Positions 37,934 to 48,300 of a DNA stretch of 59,250 bases are shown here, piece after piece. Every line of letters begins with the position of its first letter. The first letter of the stretch is position 1. The notes beneath the pieces are model-generated. The model did not search any database and was not told the origin of the DNA. It saw nothing but the letters and a program-made list of their open reading frames with translations. A program made the position numbers and the translations under genes. Source of the stretch: Rhodanobacteraceae bacterium (GTDB taxonomy: Bacteria > Acidobacteriota > Terriglobia > Terriglobales > Acidobacteriaceae); NCBI GenBank assembly GCA_903970285.1, contig CAJCHN010000144.1, positions 1 through 59,250 of the forward strand. The letters run 5' to 3'.

Positions 37934-38955
37934 TGCGGTTGGGGAGTGATTTGATTCCCGCGGCTCTGGCGTCGCTCCTGGGTCGTCAACTGCGCGGCCA
38001 GCGCTGCTTCACTCTGCGCCTTCTTATCGTCTCCCAGCTTACGCAGGGCAAGCGAATAGTAGATGTGGGCGGGCGCGTAGTCCGGAGCGGCGGCCACGGC
38101 TTTCTCAAGATATGTCTCTGCGGCTTGGAAGTCTTTCCGGCGACAGGCGAGAATACCCATGCCCGTGAGCGCACCACCATGATTCGGCGCAAGCGCCAGC
38201 ACTTTATCGTAATCCGCTCTGGCGTCTGCGTCCTTGTGGAAGTTCAGCGCGATCTCGCCCAGATCATAGAACGACTCGGTTTGATGCGGATGCAGGACAA
38301 TCGAACGCTCCAGCTTCACCTTCGCCTCGTCGTCCCGCGACTCCAGGTGCAGCACGTGGCCCAACCCATAGAGCGCGGTCGCATCGTCCGGCACCTGCAT
38401 CAGGTACTTTCGCAAGTTGGCCTCAGCCTCAGCATATTCGCCGCGGTCGGTCTCTACCCGGGCCAGCGCATACAAGGTTCGGGCGTCGCCGGGGGCAAGT
38501 TGGAGCGCCTGATTCAGGGCGGCTTCGGCATCGACAAAGAGCCGCATGGATTCGGCCTGGATTCCGAAATCTGTCAGCAACTCCGGCGAATCCGCAACAT
38601 AGCCGCGCCCTTCGGCCAGGTGACGCAACGCCGCATCCTGGTTGCCGGCGCGCCGGTCCGCCAGCGCCGCAGCGACCGCAGCCTGCACCTCGCCGGCTCG
38701 CGCAGAAGCATTGGTGGGATACTCCGCGAGCACCTTCTCGTACGCCTGCAGCGCCGCGTCGTTCATCCCCTGCTTCAGGCGAAGCTCACCCAGCTCCAGC
38801 AGCAAACCCGTATTCTCTGGATCGCGTTCGATCAGGTTCGTCAACACTTCATCCGCTTCGTGCAGGTGATTGGATGCGATCAGAGCGCGTACCTCTTCTA
38901 CTCCTGCCGGACCCGAGGTCTGCTGGGCACCGGCCCCAGCCAGGGCGCCCCACAC
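37930..38955 (-). CDS. Periplasmic TPR-repeat protein 2
   Basis: 341 residues with about eight tetratricopeptide repeats (LLELGELRLKQGMNDAALQA, ALYGLGHVLHLESRDDEAKV). The GTG at 38955 gives a short Ala/Gly-rich N-terminus that lacks the basic start of a signal peptide. Reading back in frame, a CTG at 38997 behind GGAAGG would give LKILRHNRIQLALLVWGALA, a much better signal peptide, so a rare CTG start is possible. It is coupled to the sugar-binding lipoprotein gene through a GTGA overlap. Confidence 0.82.
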   Translation of the reverse strand: MWGALAGAGAQQTSGPAGVEEVRALIASNHLHEADEVLTNLIERDPENTGLLLELGELRLKQGMNDAALQAYEKVLAEYPTNASARAGEVQAAVAAALADRRAGNQDAALRHLAEGRGYVADSPELLTDFGIQAESMRLFVDAEAALNQALQLAPGDARTLYALARVETDRGEYAEAEANLRKYLMQVPDDATALYGLGHVLHLESRDDEAKVKLERSIVLHPHQTESFYDLGEIALNFHKDADARADYDKVLALAPNHGGALTGMGILACRRKDFQAAETYLEKAVAAAPDYAPAHIYYSLALRKLGDDKKAQSEAALAAQLTTQERRQSRGNQITPQPQ

Positions 38956-39141
38956 CAGCAGCGCAAGTTGAATGCGATTATGCCTTAGAATCTTCAGCGG
39001 AAGCCTTCCGGACTAAGCTTGAACAAATGCAGTGTCGTGGTCATGCAGGCGGATGTGACTGCAGGGAGCAATGATCCGGCTCTTCGGGCAGTTGCGAGAA
39101 GTGCGATTCGAGAAGACAAGGGGGAGTTCTCACAGGTGCTG

Positions 39142-40032
39142 CTAGTCTTCGTGGCTGTGGTCCTTGTAGAGCGATCGACTCAGCGCGGATTCAGCCTTCG
39201 ATTTATCCATCTCCCCGGCCGCTCGATAGGCTCGTGCCAACTCGTAATGCATCTTCGGATCAGCAGGGCTCAGGTGCATGGCAACCTGCAGTTCCTGCAC
39301 AGCGCCCTGCAGATCACCGCTGCCCAGTAGCGCTCGGCCAAGCTGTTCATGACACGCGGCACACGCCGGCGCCAGCGCGGCTGCGCGACGCAATGGCGGC
39401 AAGGCATCCGCCGCGCGCCCGTGCTCGAGCAGAAAATCTCCATAGTCGAAGTAGGGCCATTCATCCGTCTCTTGTTGATCCGCCGCACGTGCCGCTTCGC
39501 GCAACACCTGCTCAGCCTTGTCGGGCTGATTTTCAGCCGCGTACGTGAGCCCCAGGTTTTCTTGTGCTTTCAAATCATCCGGACGGCGCTTCAGCACCAG
39601 GCGATACATTGCTTCCGCCTCCGTGAACCGCTGCTGCGTGTAGAAGCAGCGTCCGAGGCTGTAGGCGATGTCCGCATCGGAAGGGTCCATGCTGAACGCG
39701 ATCTGCAGCCAGTGAATCGCCTGGTCGTAATCGTTCAACAGCACATAATCCAGCGCTACTGAGCGCACCTGCTGCGCGTCGGGCTTCTGGAGCCTGGCGG
39801 CCTGCGTGTACGTGTCGATGGATTCGTGCGGCTTGTTCTCCTGGCGCAGCAGCGCGCCCAGCCGGTAGAGACTTGCGGCAGAATCAGGGTGTGCCGCGAG
39901 CTCCTGCCGAAGCTCAGTCTCCTGTGTGGAAAGACTCGCCGGCGAGGCAGACTGAGGCTGCGGCAGGTTGTCCTGGGGATGCGCTATGCCGGCAAGAGTG
40001 CAACCGAGCATCGCCAGCACACCCGCTCGCAT
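39142..40032 (-). CDS. Periplasmic TPR-repeat protein 3
   Basis: 296 residues from ATG 40032, supported by an AGGAG ribosome binding site; a signal peptide (MRAGVLAMLGCTLAGIAHPQ) precedes six or seven tetratricopeptide repeats (ASLYRLGALLRQENKPHESI, AYSLGRCFYTQQRFTEAEAM). It lies between TPR protein 2 and an ASPIC/UnbV protein gene, all on the minus strand. In Acidobacteriota TPR and ASPIC/UnbV genes often neighbour each other; the joint function is not known. Confidence 0.87.
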   Translation of the reverse strand: MRAGVLAMLGCTLAGIAHPQDNLPQPQSASPASLSTQETELRQELAAHPDSAASLYRLGALLRQENKPHESIDTYTQAARLQKPDAQQVRSVALDYVLLNDYDQAIHWLQIAFSMDPSDADIAYSLGRCFYTQQRFTEAEAMYRLVLKRRPDDLKAQENLGLTYAAENQPDKAEQVLREAARAADQQETDEWPYFDYGDFLLEHGRAADALPPLRRAAALAPACAACHEQLGRALLGSGDLQGAVQELQVAMHLSPADPKMHYELARAYRAAGEMDKSKAESALSRSLYKDHSHED

Positions 40033-40132
40033 CCTGCTCCTGCCAGGCACTGTCGACCCTCCCACGGTCGCCACTCTGGCGACCGACTATAGCATAGCGC
40101 CACCCTTGCGATGTGGCCATCGGCGACGCACC

Positions 40133-41923
40133 TTAGCGACCTGCGCCTGCCGGCGACGTGGCGGGCTCATCCACGCGCAGCACCCTGTCTCCGGATACAT
40201 TTTCAAGTTTTTGTGTGATGCCGCTGGGCCAGGCAATCACAATTTCCCTGGCCATGCTGTCGCGTCCAAGCCCGAAGTGCGCTCGCTTGTCATTTGCTGA
40301 AAGATAGCCGCCGGAGGTGGAAACCATGACGTACTGTGCCCCGAGCGAAGTCACTACCTTGATCTCCGCACCGATGCCATCCCGATTGCTCTTGTGCCCG
40401 ACCAGGTTCAGCGTCAGCCAGTGATTGGCCGTTGGGGTTTCGTTGTGCAGGATGTGGGCCGCCCCACCGTTCGTCGTCACCACCGCATCCACGCGGCCGT
40501 CGTTATCCAGGTCGCCCACTGCCATGCCGCGCCCGACCCACTCCTGCTTGAACACGTCGCCAGAGATCGCGGAGACGTCTACGAACTCCGTGCCGGTGTT
40601 GCGCGCCAGCAGCATCGGCTCGCGGTAGTGCACCTCCGGCTCGGTGAGCGCAACCGTATCCAGATCATGGCCCTGGGTCACCAGGAGATCTTTCCAGCCA
40701 TCGTTGTCGTAATCGAGAAAGTGAGCGCTCCAGCCCGAGTGCAGCAGCGTCATCCGGGCGAGCCCTGCCAGGTAGGTGTCGTAGGTGAACGTGCCGTCAC
40801 CGCTGTTCTTGTAGAGAGCATATTTCTGGTTCGCGAGATTCGTGATGACGAGATCGGGCAGCCCATCGTTGTTGTAGTCTTCGAAGTCGATACCCATGCC
40901 GGCGTAGGTGCGTCCATTTCCGTCCACGGCGATTTCCGCGTCCAGCCCTACCTCTTCGAAGGTTCCGCCACCCTGGTTGCGGTAGAGGAACTCGACCATG
41001 GAATCGTTGGCGATCGCGAGATCGACCTTGCCATCCCGATCGAAGTCTCCGATGGCAATGCCCAGTCCTTTGCCAGGCCGGGCAAGATGCATCTTGCCGG
41101 CAACCTCGGTGAAATGTCCGTTGCCGTCGTTGTGATAGACGAGCGGCGCGATGGCAGGGAAAAGATCCGGGTGGCAGTACGAGCGATAACCCTCGCGATG
41201 CTCGCCGCACCAAACATCGTCGAAGTCCCACTTCACATAGCGCAACACCACCAGGTCGAGCAGCCCATCGTTATCGAGATCCACCCAGGCCGCACTGGTT
41301 GACCATCCGCTGCCGCCGGTGCCGGACGGCGCCGTGATGTCGGTAAAGGTGCCGTTCCCGTTGTTGTGGTACAGATGGTTTCCACCGTAGCCCGTCACGT
41401 AAAGGTCTTCGTAGCCGTCGTTGTCAAAGTCGCCGACCGCCACGCCCATTCCGTAGCCGACGCCTTTCAGGCCTGCACGCTCGGTGACATCCTCGAACGT
41501 GCCGTCCTTCTTCTGGTGGTACAGCCGGTTCCAGTCCGCCGGTCCAGCCTTCTGCGGGATGGTTCCGGGGAGGGTGGGATTAGAGAGGGGCGCGCCGTTG
41601 ACAAAGAAGAGATCGAGCAGGCCGTCATTGTCAAAGTCGAAGACGGCTACGCCGGAGCCCATCGTTTCCAGCAGATACTTGCTGGGAGTGTGCGATGCGA
41701 CGGCGACAAAGTCGACGCCGGAGCGCTGTGTCACATCCACGAACTTTCCCGGGACGATCGCCGTGGACGGCACGGTCTTGCCGGTCTCCTGGGCCGCGCA
41801 CGGAACGGCAGCAACCAGGAGCGCCAGCCAGCTCGCGGCGCGCAACCTGGTGCGCCGGTTCTCGACCGGGTGCCCCGCCGTGACGTTCTGGGACAGCCTG
41901 AGATGCAACACAGCAGACAGCAT
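40133..41923 (-). CDS. Secreted FG-GAP/ASPIC-UnbV (CRTAC1-like) protein
   Basis: 596 residues from ATG 41923. After an N-terminal export signal (RAASWLALLVAAVPCAAQ) comes a beta-propeller of VCBS/FG-GAP repeats with calcium-loop motifs (VFDFDNDGLLDLFF, VGDFDNDGYEDLYV, WVDLDNDGLLDLVV, IGDFDRDGKVDLAI, FEDYNNDGLPDLVI, FLDYDNDGWKDLLV). The C-terminus is an ASPIC/UnbV domain (NRDGIGAEIKVVTSLGAQYV, GLGRDSMAREIVIAWPSG). It resembles the fusion protein at 18944 but lacks the parvulin-like and TPR parts. Likely exported to the periplasm or surface; ligand unknown. Confidence 0.9.
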   Translation of the reverse strand: MLSAVLHLRLSQNVTAGHPVENRRTRLRAASWLALLVAAVPCAAQETGKTVPSTAIVPGKFVDVTQRSGVDFVAVASHTPSKYLLETMGSGVAVFDFDNDGLLDLFFVNGAPLSNPTLPGTIPQKAGPADWNRLYHQKKDGTFEDVTERAGLKGVGYGMGVAVGDFDNDGYEDLYVTGYGGNHLYHNNGNGTFTDITAPSGTGGSGWSTSAAWVDLDNDGLLDLVVLRYVKWDFDDVWCGEHREGYRSYCHPDLFPAIAPLVYHNDGNGHFTEVAGKMHLARPGKGLGIAIGDFDRDGKVDLAIANDSMVEFLYRNQGGGTFEEVGLDAEIAVDGNGRTYAGMGIDFEDYNNDGLPDLVITNLANQKYALYKNSGDGTFTYDTYLAGLARMTLLHSGWSAHFLDYDNDGWKDLLVTQGHDLDTVALTEPEVHYREPMLLARNTGTEFVDVSAISGDVFKQEWVGRGMAVGDLDNDGRVDAVVTTNGGAAHILHNETPTANHWLTLNLVGHKSNRDGIGAEIKVVTSLGAQYVMVSTSGGYLSANDKRAHFGLGRDSMAREIVIAWPSGITQKLENVSGDRVLRVDEPATSPAGAGR

Positions 41924-42026
41924 AGCAAGATCCGATGGGCGCCAGACGGGAGCCGACGAACAAGCAGTTTCGCCGGCCTGGGCACCCGGCCGGCGAGACT
42001 GCTGCAACTTTACGGCGTCACCGTGC

Positions 42027-44771
42027 CTACGGCGTCACGGTGGTTACGTGGATGTAGTCGAAGTTCGCCAGCCATCCGGCCTGATTCCCGGAGAACAGGC
42101 CGATCATCGGGTTGGATCCGAGGCTGGCGGTCCACGAGGGTCCGCGCAGGAACGTCACGCCGTCGGTGCTGCTGTAGGAGGTGTAGATATCCGGCGCGCC
42201 GTTGGCTCCGGTGCGCTTGACGAGTCGGAACCAGGTGCTGTTCTCGAAGCTCGCGGTATCCACGGGACTGAAGCCTGCCAGCCCCGGCCCATACTGGTTG
42301 ACGAACTCCTCCTGCCGCGTGTCGTAGTCGGCAAACTCATCGAGTCGCAGGTAGTTGGTGTCCGAGCCGTAGATAAACAGTCCAGCCTGCGCGAAGTTAT
42401 AGCCGCAGCATCCGGTGGGCGGTACGTTGAAGGTCTCCTTGATCTCCACCATGTAGTTGCCGGCGGGCGCGGCTTCGGCCAGGATCGGCAGGTCGGCCAT
42501 GTTGATGGTCGATTCCGCGCTGGAGGACGCCACCTGGTACGAGTGGCCGGTCAACGTGTAGGTCGGCGTCATGTGCAGGAAGCTCCACTGGCTGCTCAGG
42601 GTCGCCTCCTGGAAGTCGTCAGAGGCGGAAGCGATCGGCGTCCCGGGCTCGTCCGGTGTGACGAACGGAGGAACATACCCATTGGTGGCGTTGGGCTGCG
42701 CCGCCGGCACCGGCTGTGGCAGCGTGTAGTCTGAGGGACCTGCGCCGTTGCGCGCCACCGGCCAGCCGTTCACCCAGTCCAGTGCATCCAGCATCAGTTG
42801 CCGCGCCGTGTAGCCGCTGACCGTAGGGATATAGGGCTGGCGCTTCGAGACTCCCGAGTAGATGAGATACATCTGCCCGCTCTCGTCCGTGAAGATGGAG
42901 GTGCTGCCCGGACCGACGATATCGTTGCCGTTCATCATCAGCACCGGATCTCCACCTGGCGACCCGGTGGTCGAGGGAGTCGCGGAGGCGTTCATGTCGT
43001 TCCCTTCCGCATCAAGATAGGGTCCGGTGATGGAGGTCGAACGTCCCACATGCACATTCAGGTTGGAGACGATGCCGCCGCAGCAGTTGTTGCCGTCCGT
43101 CGCGAAAAGGTAGAAGTAGCCGTTGTAGGAGAGCAAGAATGCATCCTGATAGTAGTTATCGATGGCGATGTTCACCTCGGACGAAGCATCGGTGGAGAGT
43201 CCGTTCGCCGCGAGCTTCCGGATGGAAAGGCCGGCCAGCACGCCGCCGTAGGCCATCCACATCTGCCCGGAACCATCGGTGATCACCTCCGGACTCCAGA
43301 CGTCGCGATTGCATCCCCCGCCGCAGGCGATCTGCTGGTTGATCACCGGGCCGCCGCTGTCGGTGAACGGACCCGCGGGCGTAGCAGACGTTCCCACGCC
43401 GATGGCCGAGCCGTTCGGAGCCGCGGTGACCGCCTGCGCGGAGTAGTAGAGGTAGTACTGGCCGTTGAAGTACTTGATCGACGGCTGCTGCAGCTCATTG
43501 CCTACGATGATCCACGAAGGCATGGACGAGAAGGCATCGCGCACATAGGTCCAGTTGACCAGATCCGGGGAGCTGAAGATGGAGATCAGGTGCACGTTCA
43601 GGTTGCCATTTGTGGTGTCGTTCGCGTTGAACGCATCGCCCGTGCAGTAGGCGTACCAGGTGTCGACTCCGGCGGTCTGAGCCTTGATGATGGAAGGATC
43701 GGGGCAGTTATAAACGTTACCCGTCCTGGGATCGGTCACATTCAGCGGATTGGTATAAGTCGCCCCGGTGTATGCCGACATGGTCAACGCGGCTGCCGGC
43801 GAAGTTGCTCCGGCATAAACGGTATCCCCGGAATAAATTGCCGTCAGTGAGTTCATCCCTACATTGAACTGCTTGGTCGTGAGCGTCGCTGTATCGTTGC
43901 TGACCGGAGCCGAGCCAATGCTTACGCCGCCCACCTCGAAGTTCACCGTTCCCGCCGGCGCGGCTGAGCCCATCGACGCGGGAGTGATCGTCGCCGTCAG
44001 TGTGGTCGCTGTGCCCGACGCGATCGTGCCAGAAGGAGAGGACGTCAGGGCAACGGTGGTGACGATCGGCGCGGGATAGACCGCCACCGCTTCGGGAGGA
44101 GAGGTCGACGCGGTGAAGTAGCCCGTACCGCTGTAGGTTGCCGTCAGCGCGTCCGTTCCCAGGGGAAGTGCACTGGTCGTAAGCGTCGCGACCTGCGCCC
44201 CGTTTACGGTTGCAAGCGGCTGCGTGCCCAGCACGGTCGCCCCGTCGGCGAAGGTGATGGTGCCCGCCGGCACATACGAGGCGGGCGCCAGCACGGTCGC
44301 AGTCAGCGTCACCGAACTGCCTTGTTGCGCGCTGCTGGCCGAGGTCGCCAGGGTGGTCGTCGTGGGGACGGCCACGTTTACCGTCACCGCCGGCGACGTC
44401 ACCGGTGCGTAATGGATGTCGCCGTTGTAGACGGCGGTCAGAGAGTTTGCGCCTGCGCCCAGGCTGGTCACTGTCGCCGTGGCCGTGGTCGAGGTGAGAT
44501 ACACCGGCAGCAGCGTGGCCCCGTTATCTTCGAATGTCACTACGCCGGTCGGATTTCCGGCTGAGCCCGCCGCCAGGGTGGCGGTCAGCGTCACCGTGTT
44601 TCCCAGGTTGCTCGAAGTGGTCGACGCGACCAAGGTAAGCTGGGTAGACGCCAGTCGCGGCGGAGCGGAAGAACAGCCGACCAAGGCTGCAGACGCCACC
44701 GCTGCCAAAGCTGAAATCGCCAGACCACCCAGCGCTTTGCGCTTCCACTCACCAAGTCCACCAGTTCTCAT
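42027..44771 (-). CDS. GH43 lipoprotein with Ig-like repeats, copy 2
   Basis: 914 residues from ATG 44771. A lipoprotein signal ends at Cys33 (SAALVGC). Three Ig-like repeats (TQLTLVASTTSSNLGNTVTL; TTLATSASSAQQGSSVTLTA; TVALTSSPSGTIASGTATTL) precede a GH43 propeller (DPSIIKAQTAGVDTWYAYCT with the base Asp; DVWSPEVITDGSGQMWMAYG with a candidate acid Glu) and a C-terminal beta-sandwich. Part order and many motifs match copy 1 at 26105-28558, with one more Ig repeat, so the two arose by duplication. It starts a minus-strand set and is divergent from the giant-gene module. Confidence 0.87.
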   Translation of the reverse strand: MRTGGLGEWKRKALGGLAISALAAVASAALVGCSSAPPRLASTQLTLVASTTSSNLGNTVTLTATLAAGSAGNPTGVVTFEDNGATLLPVYLTSTTATATVTSLGAGANSLTAVYNGDIHYAPVTSPAVTVNVAVPTTTTLATSASSAQQGSSVTLTATVLAPASYVPAGTITFADGATVLGTQPLATVNGAQVATLTTSALPLGTDALTATYSGTGYFTASTSPPEAVAVYPAPIVTTVALTSSPSGTIASGTATTLTATITPASMGSAAPAGTVNFEVGGVSIGSAPVSNDTATLTTKQFNVGMNSLTAIYSGDTVYAGATSPAAALTMSAYTGATYTNPLNVTDPRTGNVYNCPDPSIIKAQTAGVDTWYAYCTGDAFNANDTTNGNLNVHLISIFSSPDLVNWTYVRDAFSSMPSWIIVGNELQQPSIKYFNGQYYLYYSAQAVTAAPNGSAIGVGTSATPAGPFTDSGGPVINQQIACGGGCNRDVWSPEVITDGSGQMWMAYGGVLAGLSIRKLAANGLSTDASSEVNIAIDNYYQDAFLLSYNGYFYLFATDGNNCCGGIVSNLNVHVGRSTSITGPYLDAEGNDMNASATPSTTGSPGGDPVLMMNGNDIVGPGSTSIFTDESGQMYLIYSGVSKRQPYIPTVSGYTARQLMLDALDWVNGWPVARNGAGPSDYTLPQPVPAAQPNATNGYVPPFVTPDEPGTPIASASDDFQEATLSSQWSFLHMTPTYTLTGHSYQVASSSAESTINMADLPILAEAAPAGNYMVEIKETFNVPPTGCCGYNFAQAGLFIYGSDTNYLRLDEFADYDTRQEEFVNQYGPGLAGFSPVDTASFENSTWFRLVKRTGANGAPDIYTSYSSTDGVTFLRGPSWTASLGSNPMIGLFSGNQAGWLANFDYIHVTTVTP

Positions 44772-45350
44772 CGCGGTCCCATCTCCCCGGGTGCAGCCTG
44801 CACGTGCCAAGTTTGTTGAGACAACCTCGCACCGGTCCGTGCGCACCTCTCGTCACCTTCTGGGCCTGTTGTCTCAGCGCGTTTGAAGCTATTTGGTGGC
44901 ATCCGCCACAAGCAAGTGAATCCGCATTCAGGGCGGGGGGCACAGTTTCCCATTGACGACCGCGTCCAGAACTGGTATTTCTCTTCGATTGGCCGCGGGC
45001 GGCGGTTGCGTTGCCTCGCACTGGCGCTCGCCAGTGGAGTTCCCTTGCAAGCCAGACCCTGCACCGGCCGGGGCCCGTAGAGAATGGCTCATGCCCGTAC
45101 CAGGATCCGCCCCAAAGCAGGGCGCCGCGCGTTCGACTGCGCCCGCTCCGGCAAGGCTGCGCGGATTCGGGTACCGGCGGCCGAAGTGGAGGTTAATTTT
45201 CGCTCGGCTGCTTGATTGTCGCTTCGGGGCTCAGGTATATTCCGCTCCTCAGTAACAAGCATCGTTTCCGCAAATCGCCCCGTATCCTTCCCAGACGACA
45301 TACCTCGGACGATCGGCCCCTGACGCAGCAAGAGAAGGAGGGTCGCTCCG
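44772..45350. other. 579-base divergent intergenic region
   Basis: No gene seen. It lies between the GH43 copy 2 start (minus) and the giant-gene module (plus). The plus-strand promoter candidate at 45212-45241 and a GGAGG ribosome binding site just before 45351 are the visible signals. No clear promoter for the GH43 gene was found. Confidence 0.6.
45212..45241 (+). promoter_or_regulatory. Promoter candidate for the giant-gene module
   Basis: TTGATT (45212-45217, 4 of 6), an 18-base spacer and TATATT (45236-45241, 5 of 6). The start site would be near 45248, leaving a leader of about 100 bases before the first giant gene. Confidence 0.5.
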
Positions 45351-48300
45351 ATGTCCGCGTCGACACGTTCGCTGTTGCTGTACGACTTGCTGGCGCCGGA
45401 GTTTCTGGGCGGCTTCACTTTCCCGTCGTACATCGACAGCTACCTTTCGCTGCTGGCCGTCTCCGGCCTGACCATGACCAGCGACGATACGGCGGGGCAG
45501 TATACCGGCGGCGTGCTTTATACGGGAACGGTTTACTTCCCTTCCGCTCCCGGCAGTCAGCCTCCGGTGACCCAGCACACCGATCCCTCCGGAGCAGTCT
45601 TTCAGTGGAGCGACGTCAATTTCCAGTTCCGTCTGCGTACCTGGCGGGAGGGTTCGTCCGACATCCAGTCGGTCGTCAACGCGGTGAGCGGGATCACCAG
45701 CGGCAGCAACACGATTCAGGGTCTGTTCAACAACTTCAACCCGAGCGGAAGCCCGGTGGCGGGCAGTCCGGACTACCCGGGGCTGCGCTTCCGCCTGGAG
45801 TTGCTGGTCTCGGTGCTCACCTTTCACATGGGCAGCGACTGGGTTCCAGGGGTGATGGACGCGACCTACCACGTGGTGCAGGACACGACGTCGGCCTCGA
45901 CGGATGTGCGGATTCTGCTGCCGAAGATCACGCTGTGCTATGAACAGGTGGAGAATTTCTCCGCGGCGCCGACCTTTCATCTGGATTCGTGGGGCAGTGG
46001 CGGATTCGACGCGCCGAGCGACCTGGACTCCGGCCAACTGGTGACGATGCAGCCGCCGCTGGCACTGAACTTGAACAAGCGGGTCGCGTTCAGCGTGCAG
46101 AACATCCTGCTGGATCTAAGCCCGAACAATACGCCCTACGAGATCCTGAGCATGTTCGGTGTAGGCTCCGATTTCACCGGGGTCTACATCAAGGCGCTGC
46201 AGTTCTACTACTCCGATGAGGACAAGGACTTCGCGTTCAACATCTCGGTGCAAGATGCGCTGATCTCCTTCCAGGGGCAGGTGTGGCTGGAGGCGGAGCT
46301 TGATCTGATGTTCGATCCGGCGTCGCATCCGCAATCGGGCGGGCTGGAGGTGACGCCAACGTTCCTCGCGGACAATCAGCCGCTACAGTCAAACGCCAGC
46401 ACGCAGCAGACAGCCGATCCCGTGGACAACAACAACGTGATTTACCTGGGCGGTTCGATCACGGCGCCGCCCAACGTGTACATCCAGCTTCAGGCCACGG
46501 GCGGCACGGCGCCGTACACGTATGCGGTGGATTACACGTCGGGCCAGGGCAACAGCAACCCGGTTCATCTTTGGGATTCGAACCAGAACCAGGCATACTT
46601 CACTCCGCCGACACCGGCGCCGCCCATCGCGAACGACTCCGGCACGCTGGTGATTACGGTCACGGACTCCACGGCGGGTACGCCGATGAAGTACACGAAT
46701 ACCTACACCATGAATATCGCGCCGGCGGCGGGCGCGATGCCCGATGGAGCGCCCGAGGATAGCGCGACGAATCCGGCGAATGCGCTGGCGACGTTTGTGG
46801 CGGATGCGCGGCCGACGAATATACCAGCCGGCTACGAGATCAACTTTACGCCCAGCCAGTCGAGCACGATCGAGACGCTGGTGATTACGGGCTGTCCAAA
46901 TCCGAAACTGACGGTGACGATCACACCCGCGGGCGGCAGTGCGGGTTCGCCGCAGCAGGTTAATGTGAGCGCGTCCGGTCAGGCGATCATCGAGGTCGAT
47001 CCGGGCGCAAGCATCGCTGTGTCGGTTGATTATCCCCAGCAGCCGCAACCATCCAACACTTACAACCTTTACTTCAACTATGACGGACCGTCATCGGATG
47101 CGTCGGTGACGAGCTATACCGCGGGGACGCCTTCTCCGGACGACCCGATCTTCGACGGCAACGTGATACCGGCGGACATCCAGGGGGATGGTGAGGCCCA
47201 CACCGGTGGAGATGCCCTGACGTACTGGGTGAAGACCGCGCTGGACATCACCCAGGACATCACCATCAAGGGACAGGCCAGCTACGAGGGATATGAGGGT
47301 ACGGCTCCGCACAATTTGACGCTCTCGCAGCGGCGCGCGAACGTGGCGAAAGCCTTCGTGGATGCGGCCAACCCAACCGGGACTGTGAATGCGACCGGCG
47401 ACGGGCAGACCGCGGCACAGAGCAGCGGCAGCGTCTCGAATCCTCAGGATCGTGTCGCCACCGTGATGGGCACGGCGGTAGCGGGTCAGCAGGAGTGGAC
47501 GTTGACGGGCACGCTGGCCCGTGCGGCCTCGACGACACCGGCGGCGACACCGCCTGCGACCCAGGCGACGACTCCGCCGAACACGCCGCCGGCAGGCTCG
47601 AACAGCAGCAAACCGCCGTCGCTGAAGCGGTTGAGCTTCCGCGTGCGGCTGGAGAAAAACATTCCGGTGATGCTGGAGATCTCGGGCGAGATCGACTTCC
47701 AGCAGCAGACACAGAAGGCGCTACAGCAGGCTCCAGGAAGCGATCCGAACGGAAACCTGAACCTGCAGAACAACAACCCGGGCGCGACCTCAAACCCGAA
47801 CGCCGGGCCCTCGGTGCTTGACTTCCTGCTGAACGTGACCTACGACACGGCGACCTGCAACCTGACGGAGACGCTCACGCTGGGCTCGGGCCCTGCGCCC
47901 TCGAACGGCCTGCTGCAGATGACCAACGGCCCGGCCGGCAGCTACGACACATTCAAGAACATCATGGGCGCGGTGATGATCTTTACGCCGATCATCAACG
48001 CGGCGACGACGGCGTTGGACCCGGGGAGCGCGGGCGAGTGGACTGATATCGCGTTGAGCCTGGGTCTTCCAGTGACGATCGGCGGGCTGGGCTGGATCAA
48101 CACGACGAAGATCACCCTTTACGGCGGCACGCTGATTGCGCGGGAGAACGTTCCGTCGGGGCCAAGTTCTACGAAGTTTACCGCCGCTTCGCTGACGTTT
48201 GACTATGGGGTCTCGTTCCGGATCGACGTCGATCCGCTGAACATCCATTCGTCGCGCGACCTGAGCGTTCGCTACAAGGCGTTCGGATTCTCACTGGATT

